24,895 bases of DNA from Candidatus Cloacimonadota bacterium (GCA_016932035.1 JAFGDR010000062.1:1-24895), one strand, 5' to 3'. Counted from the first letter of the stretch, positions 1 to 7,621 are shown. Notes: generated by a model not told the origin, from the letters alone. Numbers and translations are program-made.

Positions 1-258
1 TCCCTCCTGTTTCATTGCATATACATCGAGCAGATCATATTCTTTATCTGACCAGGTAATATATGCCTTGCCGTCAGATTTTATCACACAGTGGTCCACG
101 CCCAAATAGTCGGAAGCTTCTTCTATTGCCTTATAATCCGGCTGTACCATTCTCGGGCACGTGACCGATCTGTATATCCACAAACAGCCAAGCACTGCTA
201 CAACAATTAAAACAAGCATCGCTATGATCATAAATATCTTATCGCTTTTTGATGTCAT
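1..258 (-). CDS. Membrane-anchored protein of unknown function, C-terminus cut by window edge
   Basis: I do not recognise this gene. On the minus strand an ATG at 258 opens a frame of 86 codons that runs off the left edge without a stop. The start has a good Shine-Dalgarno (GGGAGG, 4-5 bases upstream). Residues 1-6 are polar (MTSKSD), about 7-28 form one hydrophobic helix, and the rest is a soluble segment with basic, acidic and aromatic residues, including a Val-Ile-Lys-Ser-Asp-Gly-Lys-Ala-Tyr-Ile stretch that looks like beta-strand and turn. This suggests a single N-terminal membrane anchor with an exported domain; a lipoprotein is less likely because the Cys at the end of the helix lacks a clear lipobox. 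Its first 20 bases overlap the end of a small upstream ORF (239-352), so the two are probably translationally coupled. Confidence 0.6.
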   Translation of the reverse strand, partial: MTSKSDKIFMIIAMLVLIVVAVLGCLWIYRSVTCPRMVQPDYKAIEEASDYLGVDHCVIKSDGKAYITWSDKEYDLLDVYAMKQEG

Positions 259-352
259 GTATCCTCCCGTTATATTGTTCTCGTAATCGTTGAACCATAA
301 GTTCTGCCACTGGCTTCCTTCGGCAGAATATTCGACGCAGTAATTTTCTCAT
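239..352 (-). CDS. Small basic ORF, 37 residues, coupled to the downstream membrane protein
   Basis: A short frame starts at ATG 352 and stops with TAA at 239-241. It has a strong GGAGG (362-366) nine bases before the start, better than many long genes here. The product begins MRKLLRRIFCRRKPVAEL and is rich in Arg and Lys (about a third of residues), with one Cys and no membrane segment. The frame overlaps the start of the next gene by 20 bases in another frame, the usual geometry for translational coupling. A 7-bp inverted repeat (TTCTGCC/GGCAGAA, 302-328) lies inside it. It may be a genuine microprotein or a leader ORF that controls translation of the membrane protein; the sequence alone cannot tell these apart. 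Confidence 0.45.
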   Translation of the reverse strand: MRKLLRRIFCRRKPVAELMVQRLREQYNGRIHDIKKR

Positions 353-471
353 TGTTTTTTTCCTCCGCTTGTTTTTGGTATGTATAATTTTAAAAATATA
401 TTGTTTATCGATTTATAACATTGGGTGCAAAAAAAATGTTCCTTTATGTTTTTTGACCGCAGGCTGTTGTT

Positions 472-491
472 TTTTCTCATTCTTTTTTGCG
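472..491 (+). repeat. Direct repeat copy 1 (left flank of repressor gene)
   Basis: Core TTTCTCATTCTTTTTTGC. This copy is identical over 20 bp to the copy at 1223-1242, and the two flank the XRE repressor gene. On the minus strand the motif reads as an A-run followed by GAATGAGAAA. A looser relative (TTTCTCATTGTTTTTTTC) is at 345-362, over the start of the 37-residue ORF. Confidence 0.6.
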
Positions 492-619
492 CATTATTAA
501 TACGACTTATGTCCTTTAATATCAGAGACATGAGCAGTATAGCCAATTCTTATGGTTTTTACGTTTTTTCATTTCACTTGACATCATATTACTCTTGTTT
601 ATTTATTGATTTAGGTGCA

Positions 620-636
620 AGTGTTTAGTGAACACT
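620..636. promoter_or_regulatory. Palindromic operator O1 upstream of the XRE repressor
   Basis: AGTGTTTAGTGAACACT is a perfect 6-5-6 palindrome (AGTGTT/AACACT). It has the same design as O2 at 659-675, and the centres are 39 bp apart. It lies just upstream of the -35 element at 642-647. A second perfect palindrome, TTTAGTG/CACTAAA, overlaps it at 624-639. Confidence 0.7.
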
Positions 637-641
637 AAATT

Positions 642-670
642 TTGTCAAGTAGTTTTTTAATGTTTATTAA
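642..670 (+). promoter_or_regulatory. Sigma70-type promoter of the XRE repressor gene
   Basis: TTGTCA (642-647), a 17-bp spacer, then TATTAA (665-670). Spacing is ideal and both hexamers are close to consensus. The predicted transcription start is near 676-678, only about 8-10 bases before the ATG at 686, so the transcript would be nearly leaderless. No Shine-Dalgarno is visible before the ATG, which agrees with that. Confidence 0.65.
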
Positions 671-675
671 ACATT
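659..675. promoter_or_regulatory. Palindromic operator O2 covering the -10 box
   Basis: AATGTTTATTAAACATT is a perfect 6-5-6 palindrome (AATGTT/AACATT) matching O1 in layout: TGTT-TAnTn-AACA. The -10 hexamer TATTAA sits inside it, so a protein bound here would block RNA polymerase directly. This is the expected arrangement for autorepression by the adjacent XRE protein. Confidence 0.7.
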
Positions 676-685
676 TTGAAAAAAT

Positions 686-1063
686 ATGAATAGTTTTGGA
701 AAAAGAATTAAAAGTATTCGTTTGTCTAAAGATATGTCTTTAAGGGATTTATCAAATAAATCTACAATACATTATGCTATATTAAGTCAATATGAAAATG
801 ATTTAGTTTTTCCTCAGGTAAAAAATTTAATTCAATTGTCAAATACACTAAAGGTCAACATTCATTGGTTAATAACTGGTGAGGGACCGCAGGAGCTTCC
901 TGCTTTTATAAACCAAGATAATAAAAAAACGGAGCTTGCTGCATGTAAAAAGGAGCGAAACGAGTTACGGGACGAAATAAATACATTAAAAAAACAGCAT
1001 TATGATGATCTTCGTTATATAAATGAGTTGCAGCGTGAGTTGCTTCAATACAAAAAGTCATAA
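686..1063 (+). CDS. XRE/Cro-CI family transcriptional repressor with C-terminal coiled coil
   Basis: The 125-residue protein carries a helix-turn-helix domain of the Cro/CI type at about residues 5-65 (KRIKSIRLSKDMSLRDLS...LSQYENDLVFPQ...HWLITGEG). The WLITGEGP ending is typical of phage-like repressors. Residues 82-123 are charged and heptad-like (KKERNELRDEINTLKKQ...ELQRELLQ), consistent with a dimerising coiled coil in place of the peptidase domain of LexA/CI proteins. The gene has its own promoter and two matching palindromes upstream, so it very probably represses itself. Codon use is far more AT-biased than in ftsY or rnf, and the gene sits alone among repeats, which suggests acquired DNA. 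No phage or plasmid genes are visible next to it, and its targets beyond itself are unknown. Confidence 0.85.
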   Translation: MNSFGKRIKSIRLSKDMSLRDLSNKSTIHYAILSQYENDLVFPQVKNLIQLSNTLKVNIHWLITGEGPQELPAFINQDNKKTELAACKKERNELRDEINTLKKQHYDDLRYINELQRELLQYKKS

Positions 1064-1073
1064 TATTGATAAA

Positions 1074-1095
1074 TTTCTCATTCTTTTTTTCACAA
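1074..1095 (+). repeat. Direct repeat copy 2
   Basis: Begins TTTCTCATTCTTTTTTT and continues CACAA. It is identical over 22 bp to copy 3 (1110-1131), and the two starts are exactly 36 bp apart. It begins 11 bases after the repressor stop codon. Confidence 0.6.
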
Positions 1096-1109
1096 TAGCT
1101 TCGGTCGTT

Positions 1110-1131
1110 TTTCTCATTCTTTTTTTCACAA
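1110..1131 (+). repeat. Direct repeat copy 3
   Basis: A 22-bp exact copy of 1074-1095. The bases after the repeat diverge, so this is not a simple tandem array. Confidence 0.6.
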
Positions 1132-1222
1132 ACACCTAAATTACAGTATTTTTCTTGCAACACACAAAATGTCCCGAGGTTCGTTACAGGTTTATTAATA
1201 CTACATTTGCGAGTTTTTTCAC

Positions 1223-1242
1223 TTTTCTCATTCTTTTTTGCG
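1223..1242 (+). repeat. Direct repeat copy 4 (right flank)
   Basis: A 20-bp exact match to copy 1 (472-491), ending in TTGCG where copies 2 and 3 end in TTCAC. Copies 1 and 4 therefore form the outer pair and copies 2 and 3 an inner pair. Confidence 0.6.
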
Positions 1243-1440
1243 GGGGTTATGTACCAGGCTTTTTCCCAAAATATCAAAGACGATGAATATTATAGTGCCA
1301 CTTGTAATATACCGTCAAAACTCTCAACGAACGGAAAAACTCAATAACGCAATTCGTTAGAACTGTCGATAGTTTAATGAAGAAAAACTTGATTCATTCT
1401 CATCTATATAAAATTTCATGCAAAATTTTCGGAGTTTTTA

Positions 1441-2364
1441 TTGTCCCTTATTAGTAATTTAAAGAAGAAGTTAGCAAAAACTCATAACTCATTTGTTAAA
1501 AGAATCGCAGAAATTGTTCACTTGAGCGGACGCGTCGATGAGGAACTTATTGAAGATATAGAAGACATCCTCATCCAGGCTGATCTCGGAGTGTCAATCA
1601 CTCAAAAGATAATATCAAAACTTGAAGAACAAATCCGAGTACATAAATTAACAAAGCCAGATCAAATTTTCTCTGCCCTTGAACACATCATAATCACAAT
1701 CTTACAGGATGAATATAAAGACGTTACATCAATCGATTATAATACAAATATTAGTCCATATGTCCTCCTTTTTGTCGGAGTGAATGGGGTTGGCAAAACA
1801 ACCTCTATTGCAAAATGTGCTTTGAGATTTAAAAAAAACGGGAAAAAAGTTCTTCTTGTTGCCGGCGATACATTTAGAGCAGCAGCAATAGAACAGCTTG
1901 AGTTGTGGGCAAAGAGAGTTGGTGTTTCCATCATAGGGCAGGAATACGGTTCTGATCCTTCTTCTGTTATCTATAATGCTATGCAATCTGCAAAAGCTCA
2001 GTCTTATGATGTTGTACTGATCGATACTGCCGGTAGACTTCATACGAAGATCAACCTTATGCGAGAGCTGGAAAAGATAAAACGAACCATCCAAAAACAT
2101 GTTCCCGACGCACCGCACCAGGTTCTTCTTGTGATCGATGCGACAACAGGGCAAAATGGTGTTCAGCAGGCAAAGAAATTCCTCGAATCTATACCGATCG
2201 ACGGTATCATTCTTACGAAACTTGACGGCACTGCAAAGGGTGGTGTAGCTCTTGGCATCATGGACAGTCTTCAGATCCCAATCAAGGCAATCGGCATCGG
2301 TGAGCAAATGGACGATCTGAAAGATTTCAATGCAACAGAATTCGTGAAAGCGATCTTTGAATAA
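1441..2364 (+). CDS. ftsY: Signal recognition particle receptor GTPase FtsY
   Basis: FtsY docks SRP-ribosome complexes at the inner membrane by forming a GTPase pair with Ffh. The 307-residue protein has the helical N domain (about 1-90) and the NG GTPase core: P-loop GVNGVGKTT at 113-121, DTFRAAA at 143-149, DTAGR at 195-199, TKLDGTAKGG at 259-268 and the closing GIGEQMDDLKDF at 285-296. It lacks the long acidic A domain of enterobacterial FtsY, as is common outside Proteobacteria. The start is TTG, chosen because GGAG lies 6 bases upstream and because the N-terminus (LKKKLAKTHNSFVKRI) matches the family from its first residues. rnfC follows after 30 bases on the same strand with no visible terminator, so ftsY and rnf may be co-transcribed. 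Confidence 0.96.
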   Translation: MSLISNLKKKLAKTHNSFVKRIAEIVHLSGRVDEELIEDIEDILIQADLGVSITQKIISKLEEQIRVHKLTKPDQIFSALEHIIITILQDEYKDVTSIDYNTNISPYVLLFVGVNGVGKTTSIAKCALRFKKNGKKVLLVAGDTFRAAAIEQLELWAKRVGVSIIGQEYGSDPSSVIYNAMQSAKAQSYDVVLIDTAGRLHTKINLMRELEKIKRTIQKHVPDAPHQVLLVIDATTGQNGVQQAKKFLESIPIDGIILTKLDGTAKGGVALGIMDSLQIPIKAIGIGEQMDDLKDFNATEFVKAIFE

Positions 2365-2394
2365 TCATGATTATAAATTTTCAAAGGATTAAGT

Positions 2395-3720
2395 ATGTGC
2401 GCTAAAACCTTTAAGGGCGGTATTCATCCGCATGATTATAAGCATTTTTCAAATCATAAAAAAATTGAGAAATTCCCTGCTCCAAAAAAACTCTATATCC
2501 CGCTGATTCAACATATTGGCAGACCAGCAGTTCCGATCGTAAAGGTTGGAGATGAGATTAAAAAAGGACAGAAGATTGCAGATGCAAGCGGGTTTGTATC
2601 AATTCCTATGCACAGCCCAGTTTCCGGTAAAATTACAAAGATTGGACCGTATCCTCATCCAACGGGCACGATCCAGCATGCCATAGAAATTGAAAATGAT
2701 GGAAAAAATGAATGGATTTCAAAACTTCAGGACGATGAACAATTCATGTCGCTGAGTCCGGAAAAGATGAAGGAACGGATTCAAAACGCAGGCATCTGCG
2801 GCATGGGTGGTGCCGGATTTCCAACCCACGTTAAACTTTCTCCTCCTGAGAACCGCCCAATCGATATAGTTATTCTTAACGGCGTTGAATGCGAACCATA
2901 TCTCACTTCCGACCATCGTCTTATGCTTGAGAATCCGGAAGAGATTATTGCCGGTCTACGTATTATTATGAAAATACTTGGTGCGAAACGCGGTTATATT
3001 GGTATCGAGCTCAATAAAAAAGATGCGATCACGGTTTTTAAACAAATGCTCCGTGATGAAAAAAATATGAGTGTAGTCCCATGCATGCTGCGGTATCCCC
3101 AGGGAGCAGAAAAACAACTCATCTATGCAGCTACAAAAAGAAAGGTACCGGCAGGTGGACTTCCAATGGATGTCGGTGCTGTTGTTCAAAATGTAGGAAC
3201 TGCTTTTGCCATCTATGAAGCACTTCGCTATCATAAACCTCTCATTGAAAGGATTACGACAATGAGCGGTTCAATCGTCAATGAACCTAAAAATCTCAAG
3301 GTGCCGGTTGGTACTCCTCTTTCTCAACTTCTTGAATTTTGCGGAGGAACAACTGAAGATATCGGAAAGATTATATCCGGTGGTCCGATGATGGGATTTG
3401 CACTTCCAAACTCCGATGCTCCTGCCACAAAGACCACCTCAGGTTTTGTATTTATGAGTCCAGCTGAAGTAGTGGACACAACCGAAGCTCCATGCCTTCG
3501 CTGTGGACGATGTGTTGATGCCTGTCCTATGAATCTGATACCGACATTTATAGCTGAAAATGTTAAAAATGCTCAATACGATGCTGCCATGAAACTGGGA
3601 GTTCTTGACTGTATTGAATGTGGCTCATGCGGATATGTCTGCCCCTCTCATATTCAACTTGTTCAGTGGATCAAGATCGGTAAGATCGAAGTTAATAAAC
3701 TTAAACTCAAAGATAAATAG
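2395..3720 (+). CDS. rnfC: Rnf complex subunit C (NADH-binding, Fe-S flavoprotein)
   Basis: RnfC is the peripheral subunit that exchanges electrons with NAD+/NADH in the membrane-bound ferredoxin:NAD+ oxidoreductase. The 441-residue protein starts with the family hallmark FKGGIHPHDYK (residues 6-16). It contains the glycine-rich nucleotide/FMN region GICGMGGAGFPTHVK (133-147) and the NGVECEPYLTSDHRLM block (162-177). Two [4Fe-4S] motifs follow: C367-x2-C370-x2-C373-x3-C377 and C406-x2-C409-x2-C412-x3-C416. The length suits the short anaerobe-type RnfC without the Ala-rich C-terminal extension of gammaproteobacteria. An AAAGGA lies 6 bases before the ATG. It is the first gene of a complete rnfCDGEAB set. 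Confidence 0.96.
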   Translation: MCAKTFKGGIHPHDYKHFSNHKKIEKFPAPKKLYIPLIQHIGRPAVPIVKVGDEIKKGQKIADASGFVSIPMHSPVSGKITKIGPYPHPTGTIQHAIEIENDGKNEWISKLQDDEQFMSLSPEKMKERIQNAGICGMGGAGFPTHVKLSPPENRPIDIVILNGVECEPYLTSDHRLMLENPEEIIAGLRIIMKILGAKRGYIGIELNKKDAITVFKQMLRDEKNMSVVPCMLRYPQGAEKQLIYAATKRKVPAGGLPMDVGAVVQNVGTAFAIYEALRYHKPLIERITTMSGSIVNEPKNLKVPVGTPLSQLLEFCGGTTEDIGKIISGGPMMGFALPNSDAPATKTTSGFVFMSPAEVVDTTEAPCLRCGRCVDACPMNLIPTFIAENVKNAQYDAAMKLGVLDCIECGSCGYVCPSHIQLVQWIKIGKIEVNKLKLKDK

Positions 3721-3738
3721 TGTTCGGAGGTTTTTAAC

Positions 3739-4818
3739 GTGAATCTCGTGAATGTTTCTTCTTCTCCGCATCTTCATGAACATGTTAATGTTCGTAAAGT
3801 AATGTGGACTGTTGTCATTGCTCTTCTTCCTGCCCTGATTGCTGCATACATCTTCTTTGGATGGCGTTCCATCTGGATAACCATCCTCGGTGTTGCTGCA
3901 GCAGTTGGAACGGAAGCTCTCGTTCAATTTTTAACGAAAAGACCAATCACCGTCTCTGATGGAAGTGCTGTTGTCACTGGAATGTTCCTTGCCTTCAACC
4001 TTCCTCCGTTAACTGCATGGTGGATCCCTGTTGTTGGTTCTGTTTTTGCAATTACTATCGGGAAGCAGATATTCGGTGGCTTGGGATATAATCCGGTCAA
4101 TCCTGCACTTCTTGGGCGTGCATTCCTCATGGCATCCTGGCCTGTGCAGATGACAACCGGATGGGCAACCAAACTTGCGAATGCCGGTGTCTCAACTATA
4201 TCGGGACTTAAACAGACCTTGATTACAGGCGGCGATGCACAGCTTCAGAACCTTATCACTTCTGCCACTCCTCTCAATGTTGCTCAACAAATACGCGGTG
4301 ATATCATAGCAGGAACAGCCGGAGATTCAGCAAGAACCATCTTCCACCAGCTTTCATCCCTTGATTACATAAAGGAACTTTTCTGGGGAAATATCGGCGG
4401 TTGCATTGGTGAAGTTTCAGCAGCAGCGCTTATACTCGGCGCAGCAATACTCGTATATAAGCACTATATTGAGTGGCGAATTCCCATCAGCTATATTGGC
4501 ACAGTAGCGTTCCTCAGCTGGATGGTCGGAGGTATCGACGGTCTCTTCTCCGGTCCGATCCTTTTCCACATCTTTTCCGGCGGCCTGATACTTGGCGCAT
4601 TCTTTATGGCAACCGATATGGTGACTTCTCCCGTAACAAAAAAAGGGCGGCTGATCTTTGGACTCGGCTGCGGTATTCTCACCGTTGTTATCAGAACATG
4701 GGGTGGATACCCTGAAGGCGTATCGTATTCAATACTCATTATGAATGTTGCCACTCCTCTCATCGACAGATTAACCCCACAAAAGCCCTTTGGTTTCCGA
4801 AAAAAATCCAAAAAGTGA
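3739..4818 (+). CDS. rnfD: Rnf complex subunit D (integral membrane flavoprotein)
   Basis: RnfD is a polytopic subunit carrying covalently bound FMN. The 359-residue protein opens with the typical SSPHLHEHVNVRKVMW and has about ten hydrophobic helices. SATPL at residues 175-179 is the expected covalent FMN attachment site (Thr177), the counterpart of the S-G-A-T-P site known in this family. Other family blocks are SDGSAVVTGMFLAFNLPP (73-90), GYNPVNPALLGRAFL (116-130) and ATDMVTSPVTKKGR (291-304). The start is GTG, supported by GGAGG 8 bases upstream. The gene follows rnfC by 18 bases. Confidence 0.95.
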   Translation: MNLVNVSSSPHLHEHVNVRKVMWTVVIALLPALIAAYIFFGWRSIWITILGVAAAVGTEALVQFLTKRPITVSDGSAVVTGMFLAFNLPPLTAWWIPVVGSVFAITIGKQIFGGLGYNPVNPALLGRAFLMASWPVQMTTGWATKLANAGVSTISGLKQTLITGGDAQLQNLITSATPLNVAQQIRGDIIAGTAGDSARTIFHQLSSLDYIKELFWGNIGGCIGEVSAAALILGAAILVYKHYIEWRIPISYIGTVAFLSWMVGGIDGLFSGPILFHIFSGGLILGAFFMATDMVTSPVTKKGRLIFGLGCGILTVVIRTWGGYPEGVSYSILIMNVATPLIDRLTPQKPFGFRKKSKK

Positions 4819-4836
4819 CATAAATTTGAGGATACT

Positions 4837-5367
4837 ATGATAGATTTTATTCGTCCTACATTGGTTCTGCTGATCATTTGTGTGGTTGCTGGAGCAATTC
4901 TCTCACTGATCTACATGCAGACAGCTCCTCTCATTGCTGAAAATAAACTCAAGGCAGAAGAAGAAGCTCGCAGACTGGTGCTTCCTGATGCAAAATATTT
5001 CAATCCTGTTTCTGATAGCAGCACCATACTCTATTACGAAGGATATTCTTCAGACAGCACTCTTGCCGGTTATGTCTTTTCGTGCGTGCAATACGGTTAC
5101 AGTAGTGATGTAAAAACAATCGTTGGATTAACTCCCGATCTCATGATACAAGCAATAACGGTGGTTTCGCAATCAGAAACTCCTGGTCTTGGAGCTAACT
5201 GTACAAAGCCCGATTTCACTGCTCAGTTCTCAAGCAAAAATCCTGCTGATATCTACGTTGATAAAGATGGTGGTGACATCCAATCCCTTACCGGTGCCAC
5301 AATCACAACTCGCGCTGTTACCAATGCAATCCGTGACGCATTCCTCAAACTCAAAGATAGATTATAG
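4837..5367 (+). CDS. rnfG: Rnf complex subunit G (membrane-anchored, covalent FMN)
   Basis: RnfG has one N-terminal membrane helix (about residues 5-27) and an exported FMN-binding domain. SLTGATITT (150-158), preceded by D147, fits the ApbE flavin-transferase target D-x-x-S-(S/T)-G-A-T, with Thr155 the likely FMN-bearing residue. The SETPGLGANC block (113-122) is also characteristic. At 176 residues it is a compact RnfG. RBS is GAGG. It lies 18 bases after rnfD and 12 bases before rnfE. No apbE is in this window, so the flavin transferase must be encoded elsewhere. Confidence 0.94.
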   Translation: MIDFIRPTLVLLIICVVAGAILSLIYMQTAPLIAENKLKAEEEARRLVLPDAKYFNPVSDSSTILYYEGYSSDSTLAGYVFSCVQYGYSSDVKTIVGLTPDLMIQAITVVSQSETPGLGANCTKPDFTAQFSSKNPADIYVDKDGGDIQSLTGATITTRAVTNAIRDAFLKLKDRL

Positions 5368-5379
5368 AGGAGATCGCAT

Positions 5380-5988
5380 ATGAAAGCAATTCAAGAGTTT
5401 ACAAAAGGCATAATAAAAGAAAATCCCGTTTTTGTTATGGCGCTTGGTTTATGTCCCACGCTTGCTGTCAGCACCTCTGTACAGAATGCAATCGGTATGG
5501 GGGCAGCTGCCACATTTGTTCTCCTCTGTTCGAACATCATCATTTCTCTTATTAAGAATTTTATTCCAAGCAAGGTCAGGATCCCTTGTTTTATTCTTGT
5601 TATCGCTTCCTTTGTGACGATCGTTGATATGGTTATGGAAGCATATGTGCCACCTCTTCATAAAAGTCTTGGTATTTTCATTCCTCTTATAGTTGTGAAT
5701 TGTATTATTCTTGGAAGGGCTGAAGCATTTGCAAGTAAGAATGGTGTTTTCAAATCCATGCTCGACGGATTCGGTATGGGGCTCAGTTTCATGCTCGCTA
5801 TTATAGTTATTGCATCCATTAGAGAAATACTTGGCACAGGTGCAATCTTCAATGCTAAAATACTTCCTGCTTCATACAAGCCCATGATCGTAGCAATCCT
5901 TCCTCCCGGTGCTTTTGTCACAATCGGGCTTTTAATGGGTTTACTAAATATTTTGAAAAATAAAAAGAAATCTCAGGCACATTCGTAA
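5380..5988 (+). CDS. rnfE: Rnf complex subunit E (integral membrane)
   Basis: The 202-residue protein has six predicted membrane helices, and with RnfA it forms the membrane core. Cys25 (in ALGLCPTLAV) and Cys108 (in IPLIVVNCIILGRAEAF) occupy the two positions known in this family to bind a [2Fe-2S] cluster between RnfA and RnfE. It is told apart from RnfA by the NCIILGRAEAFA block (RnfA has NCAVLGVSLLN) and by its position in the C-D-G-E-A-B order. RBS is GAGG, 8 bases before the ATG. The C-terminus ends in a Lys-rich tail. Confidence 0.94.
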   Translation: MKAIQEFTKGIIKENPVFVMALGLCPTLAVSTSVQNAIGMGAAATFVLLCSNIIISLIKNFIPSKVRIPCFILVIASFVTIVDMVMEAYVPPLHKSLGIFIPLIVVNCIILGRAEAFASKNGVFKSMLDGFGMGLSFMLAIIVIASIREILGTGAIFNAKILPASYKPMIVAILPPGAFVTIGLLMGLLNILKNKKKSQAHS

Positions 5989-5997
5989 GGAGCACTC

Positions 5998-6600
5998 ATG
6001 GATTTCTCAACACTTTTTATCATAATTATCGGTTCTATTTTTATAAACAACTTCGTGATAGCTCGATTTCTCGGACTCTGCCCCTATATCGGTGTTTCCA
6101 AGAAAATGGACTCTGCATTCGGTATGGGCATGGCAGTTATCTTTGTCATGACGATGGCATCAACCATTACATGGCTCATTTACACATTCCTGCTGAATGC
6201 GGACACGAGCATCTTTGGTGTTGACCTGACCTTCCTTCGCACAATTGCCTTTATCTTGAGCATTGCAGTACTAGTTCAATTTGTTGAAATGGTTATCAAA
6301 AAAACTGCTCCAGAACTCTATAAAGCACTTGGCATATATCTTCCCCTCATCACAACAAATTGTGCTGTTCTTGGTGTCTCTTTGCTTAATATCAATGAAA
6401 ATTATAATTTTATAGAGTCTATCGTGAATGGTGCATCTGCGGGTGTTGGTTTCACGCTTGTTTTGGTGTTGATGGCAGGTATCCGTGAGCGGCTCGAATA
6501 TAGCAACGTTCCCAAATCGATGAAAGGCATGCCGATCTCATTTATTGTTGCAGGTTGTATGGCTCTTGCCTTTCTCGGATTTTCCGGAATGAAATTTTAA
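5998..6600 (+). CDS. rnfA: Rnf complex subunit A (integral membrane)
   Basis: The 200-residue protein has six membrane helices and is the inverted-topology partner of RnfE. Family marks are NNFVIARFLGLCPYIGVSKK (residues 17-36) with Cys28, and YLPLITTNCAVLGVSLLN (114-131) with Cys122; these two Cys are the expected ligands of the shared [2Fe-2S] cluster. IRERLEYSNVPKSMKG near the C-terminus (about 166-181) is the usual cytoplasmic segment. AAGGAG precedes the ATG. It lies 9 bases after rnfE and 12 before rnfB. Confidence 0.95.
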   Translation: MDFSTLFIIIIGSIFINNFVIARFLGLCPYIGVSKKMDSAFGMGMAVIFVMTMASTITWLIYTFLLNADTSIFGVDLTFLRTIAFILSIAVLVQFVEMVIKKTAPELYKALGIYLPLITTNCAVLGVSLLNINENYNFIESIVNGASAGVGFTLVLVLMAGIRERLEYSNVPKSMKGMPISFIVAGCMALAFLGFSGMKF

Positions 6601-6612
6601 GAAGGAGCACGC

Positions 6613-7596
6613 ATGTTACTGGTTTCTATTATTGTTTTAGGTGTTCTTGGAATACTATTTGGAATAGCACTCTCATACGCATCAAAAGTTTTTCATGTGG
6701 AGGTTGATCCTAAGATTGAGCAAATAGAAGAAATTTTACCACAAGCCAATTGCGGTGCCTGCGGTTATCCTGGATGTTCGGGCTATGCAGAAGCTATTGT
6801 TGTCTCAGGAGCTGATCCGACATTATGTGCTCCAGGCGGTGACGAGGTTGCTGGTAAGATTGCCCAGATCCTGGGGACAAAAGCCGGCAAGAAAGAAAGA
6901 AATATCGCTGTTATCCATTGCCAGAGCGGTGGGCTTAATAATACTAACTATACATTTGAAGATAAGGGTATCTCTACCTGTAAAGCTGCAGTATTGCTTG
7001 CAGGTGGTCATAATGCATGCAGTTTCGGATGTCTTGGGTTCAACGATTGCTATCGCGCATGCCAGTTCGATGCAATTACAATCGATGAAAACAACATGCG
7101 TATCATTGATGAGGATAAATGCACAGGATGTGGAAAGTGCGTCGAAGCCTGTCCAAGAGATCTTATCGAACTTGTGCCGATCAGTAAGAAAGTTCATATT
7201 CTTTGTATGTCCCACGATAAGGGTAAAGATGCAAAAGCCAAATGCGGGAACAAAACTGCCTGTATCGGTTGTGGGCTCTGTGCAAAAAAATGTCCAGTTG
7301 ATGCAATTACTATTGAAAATAATCTTGCCACGATCGATTATAATACATGTGTTTCATGCGGACAATGTGCCACCGTATGCCCCACAAAAGCAATTGAAGA
7401 TAGATTGCCGTCAAGGCCACAACCGGTCATCATTGAGGAAAAGTGCATCGGATGTACGATTTGTGCGAAGAAATGCCCCGTAAGAGCGATAACGGGTAAA
7501 CTCAAAGAAACACATAAGATAGACGAAGAGAAATGTATTCAGTGCGGTGTCTGTATCACTGTGTGCCCCAAGAAGGCAATCGAAGCAAAAGGATAA
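6613..7596 (+). CDS. rnfB: Rnf complex subunit B, extended polyferredoxin form
   Basis: RnfB accepts electrons from soluble ferredoxin. The 327-residue protein has one N-terminal membrane helix (about 3-22), then C47-x2-C50-x4-C55 with C72 ([10 protein letters not shown]), then an unusual spacing C136-x3-C140-x5-C146-x3-C150, and then five classical C-x2-C-x2-C-x3-C motifs starting at C170, C217, C246, C278 and C308. That is room for about seven Fe-S clusters, against three in the short enterobacterial RsxB. The long form is known from Rnf of anaerobes. GGAG lies upstream of the ATG. It is the last gene of the rnf operon, with a strong terminator 25 bases past its stop. Confidence 0.96.
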   Translation: MLLVSIIVLGVLGILFGIALSYASKVFHVEVDPKIEQIEEILPQANCGACGYPGCSGYAEAIVVSGADPTLCAPGGDEVAGKIAQILGTKAGKKERNIAVIHCQSGGLNNTNYTFEDKGISTCKAAVLLAGGHNACSFGCLGFNDCYRACQFDAITIDENNMRIIDEDKCTGCGKCVEACPRDLIELVPISKKVHILCMSHDKGKDAKAKCGNKTACIGCGLCAKKCPVDAITIENNLATIDYNTCVSCGQCATVCPTKAIEDRLPSRPQPVIIEEKCIGCTICAKKCPVRAITGKLKETHKIDEEKCIQCGVCITVCPKKAIEAKG

Positions 7597-7621
7597 ATAA
7601 TTCCCTTAATAGATTTTTCTC

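Larger units (their letters stand above)
1064..1440. other. 377-base intergenic stretch with short direct repeats, no convincing gene
   Basis: The first half holds three copies of the TTTCTCATTCTTTTTT repeat (1074, 1110, 1224). The second half (about 1280-1440) is the upstream region of ftsY. I see no RNA gene and no clear two-element promoter; TATAAA at 1407-1412 could be a -10 but has no well-spaced -35. A weak AACGAA/TTCGTT inverted repeat spans about 1327-1356. The GGAG at 1431-1434 serves ftsY. Confidence 0.5.

Noticed and set aside
302-328. 7-bp inverted repeat TTCTGCC/GGCAGAA as a terminator
   Set aside because: No T-tract on either strand, and it lies within the 37-residue ORF.
349-628. 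Overlapping ORFs on both strands (349-546 minus, 425-628 plus)
   Set aside because: Low-complexity, AT-driven frames with no RBS and no family resemblance; the plus-strand one runs into the O1 operator.
1074-1131. Possible CRISPR array (22-bp repeats 36 bp apart)
   Set aside because: Only two exact units, low-complexity repeat, a 14-bp spacer and no cas genes.
906-1277. Minus-strand ORF with repeated KKNEK peptides
   Set aside because: It starts at a TTG with no RBS, runs antisense through the end of the repressor gene, and its internal repeats are the DNA direct repeats read in frame. Not convincing as a gene.
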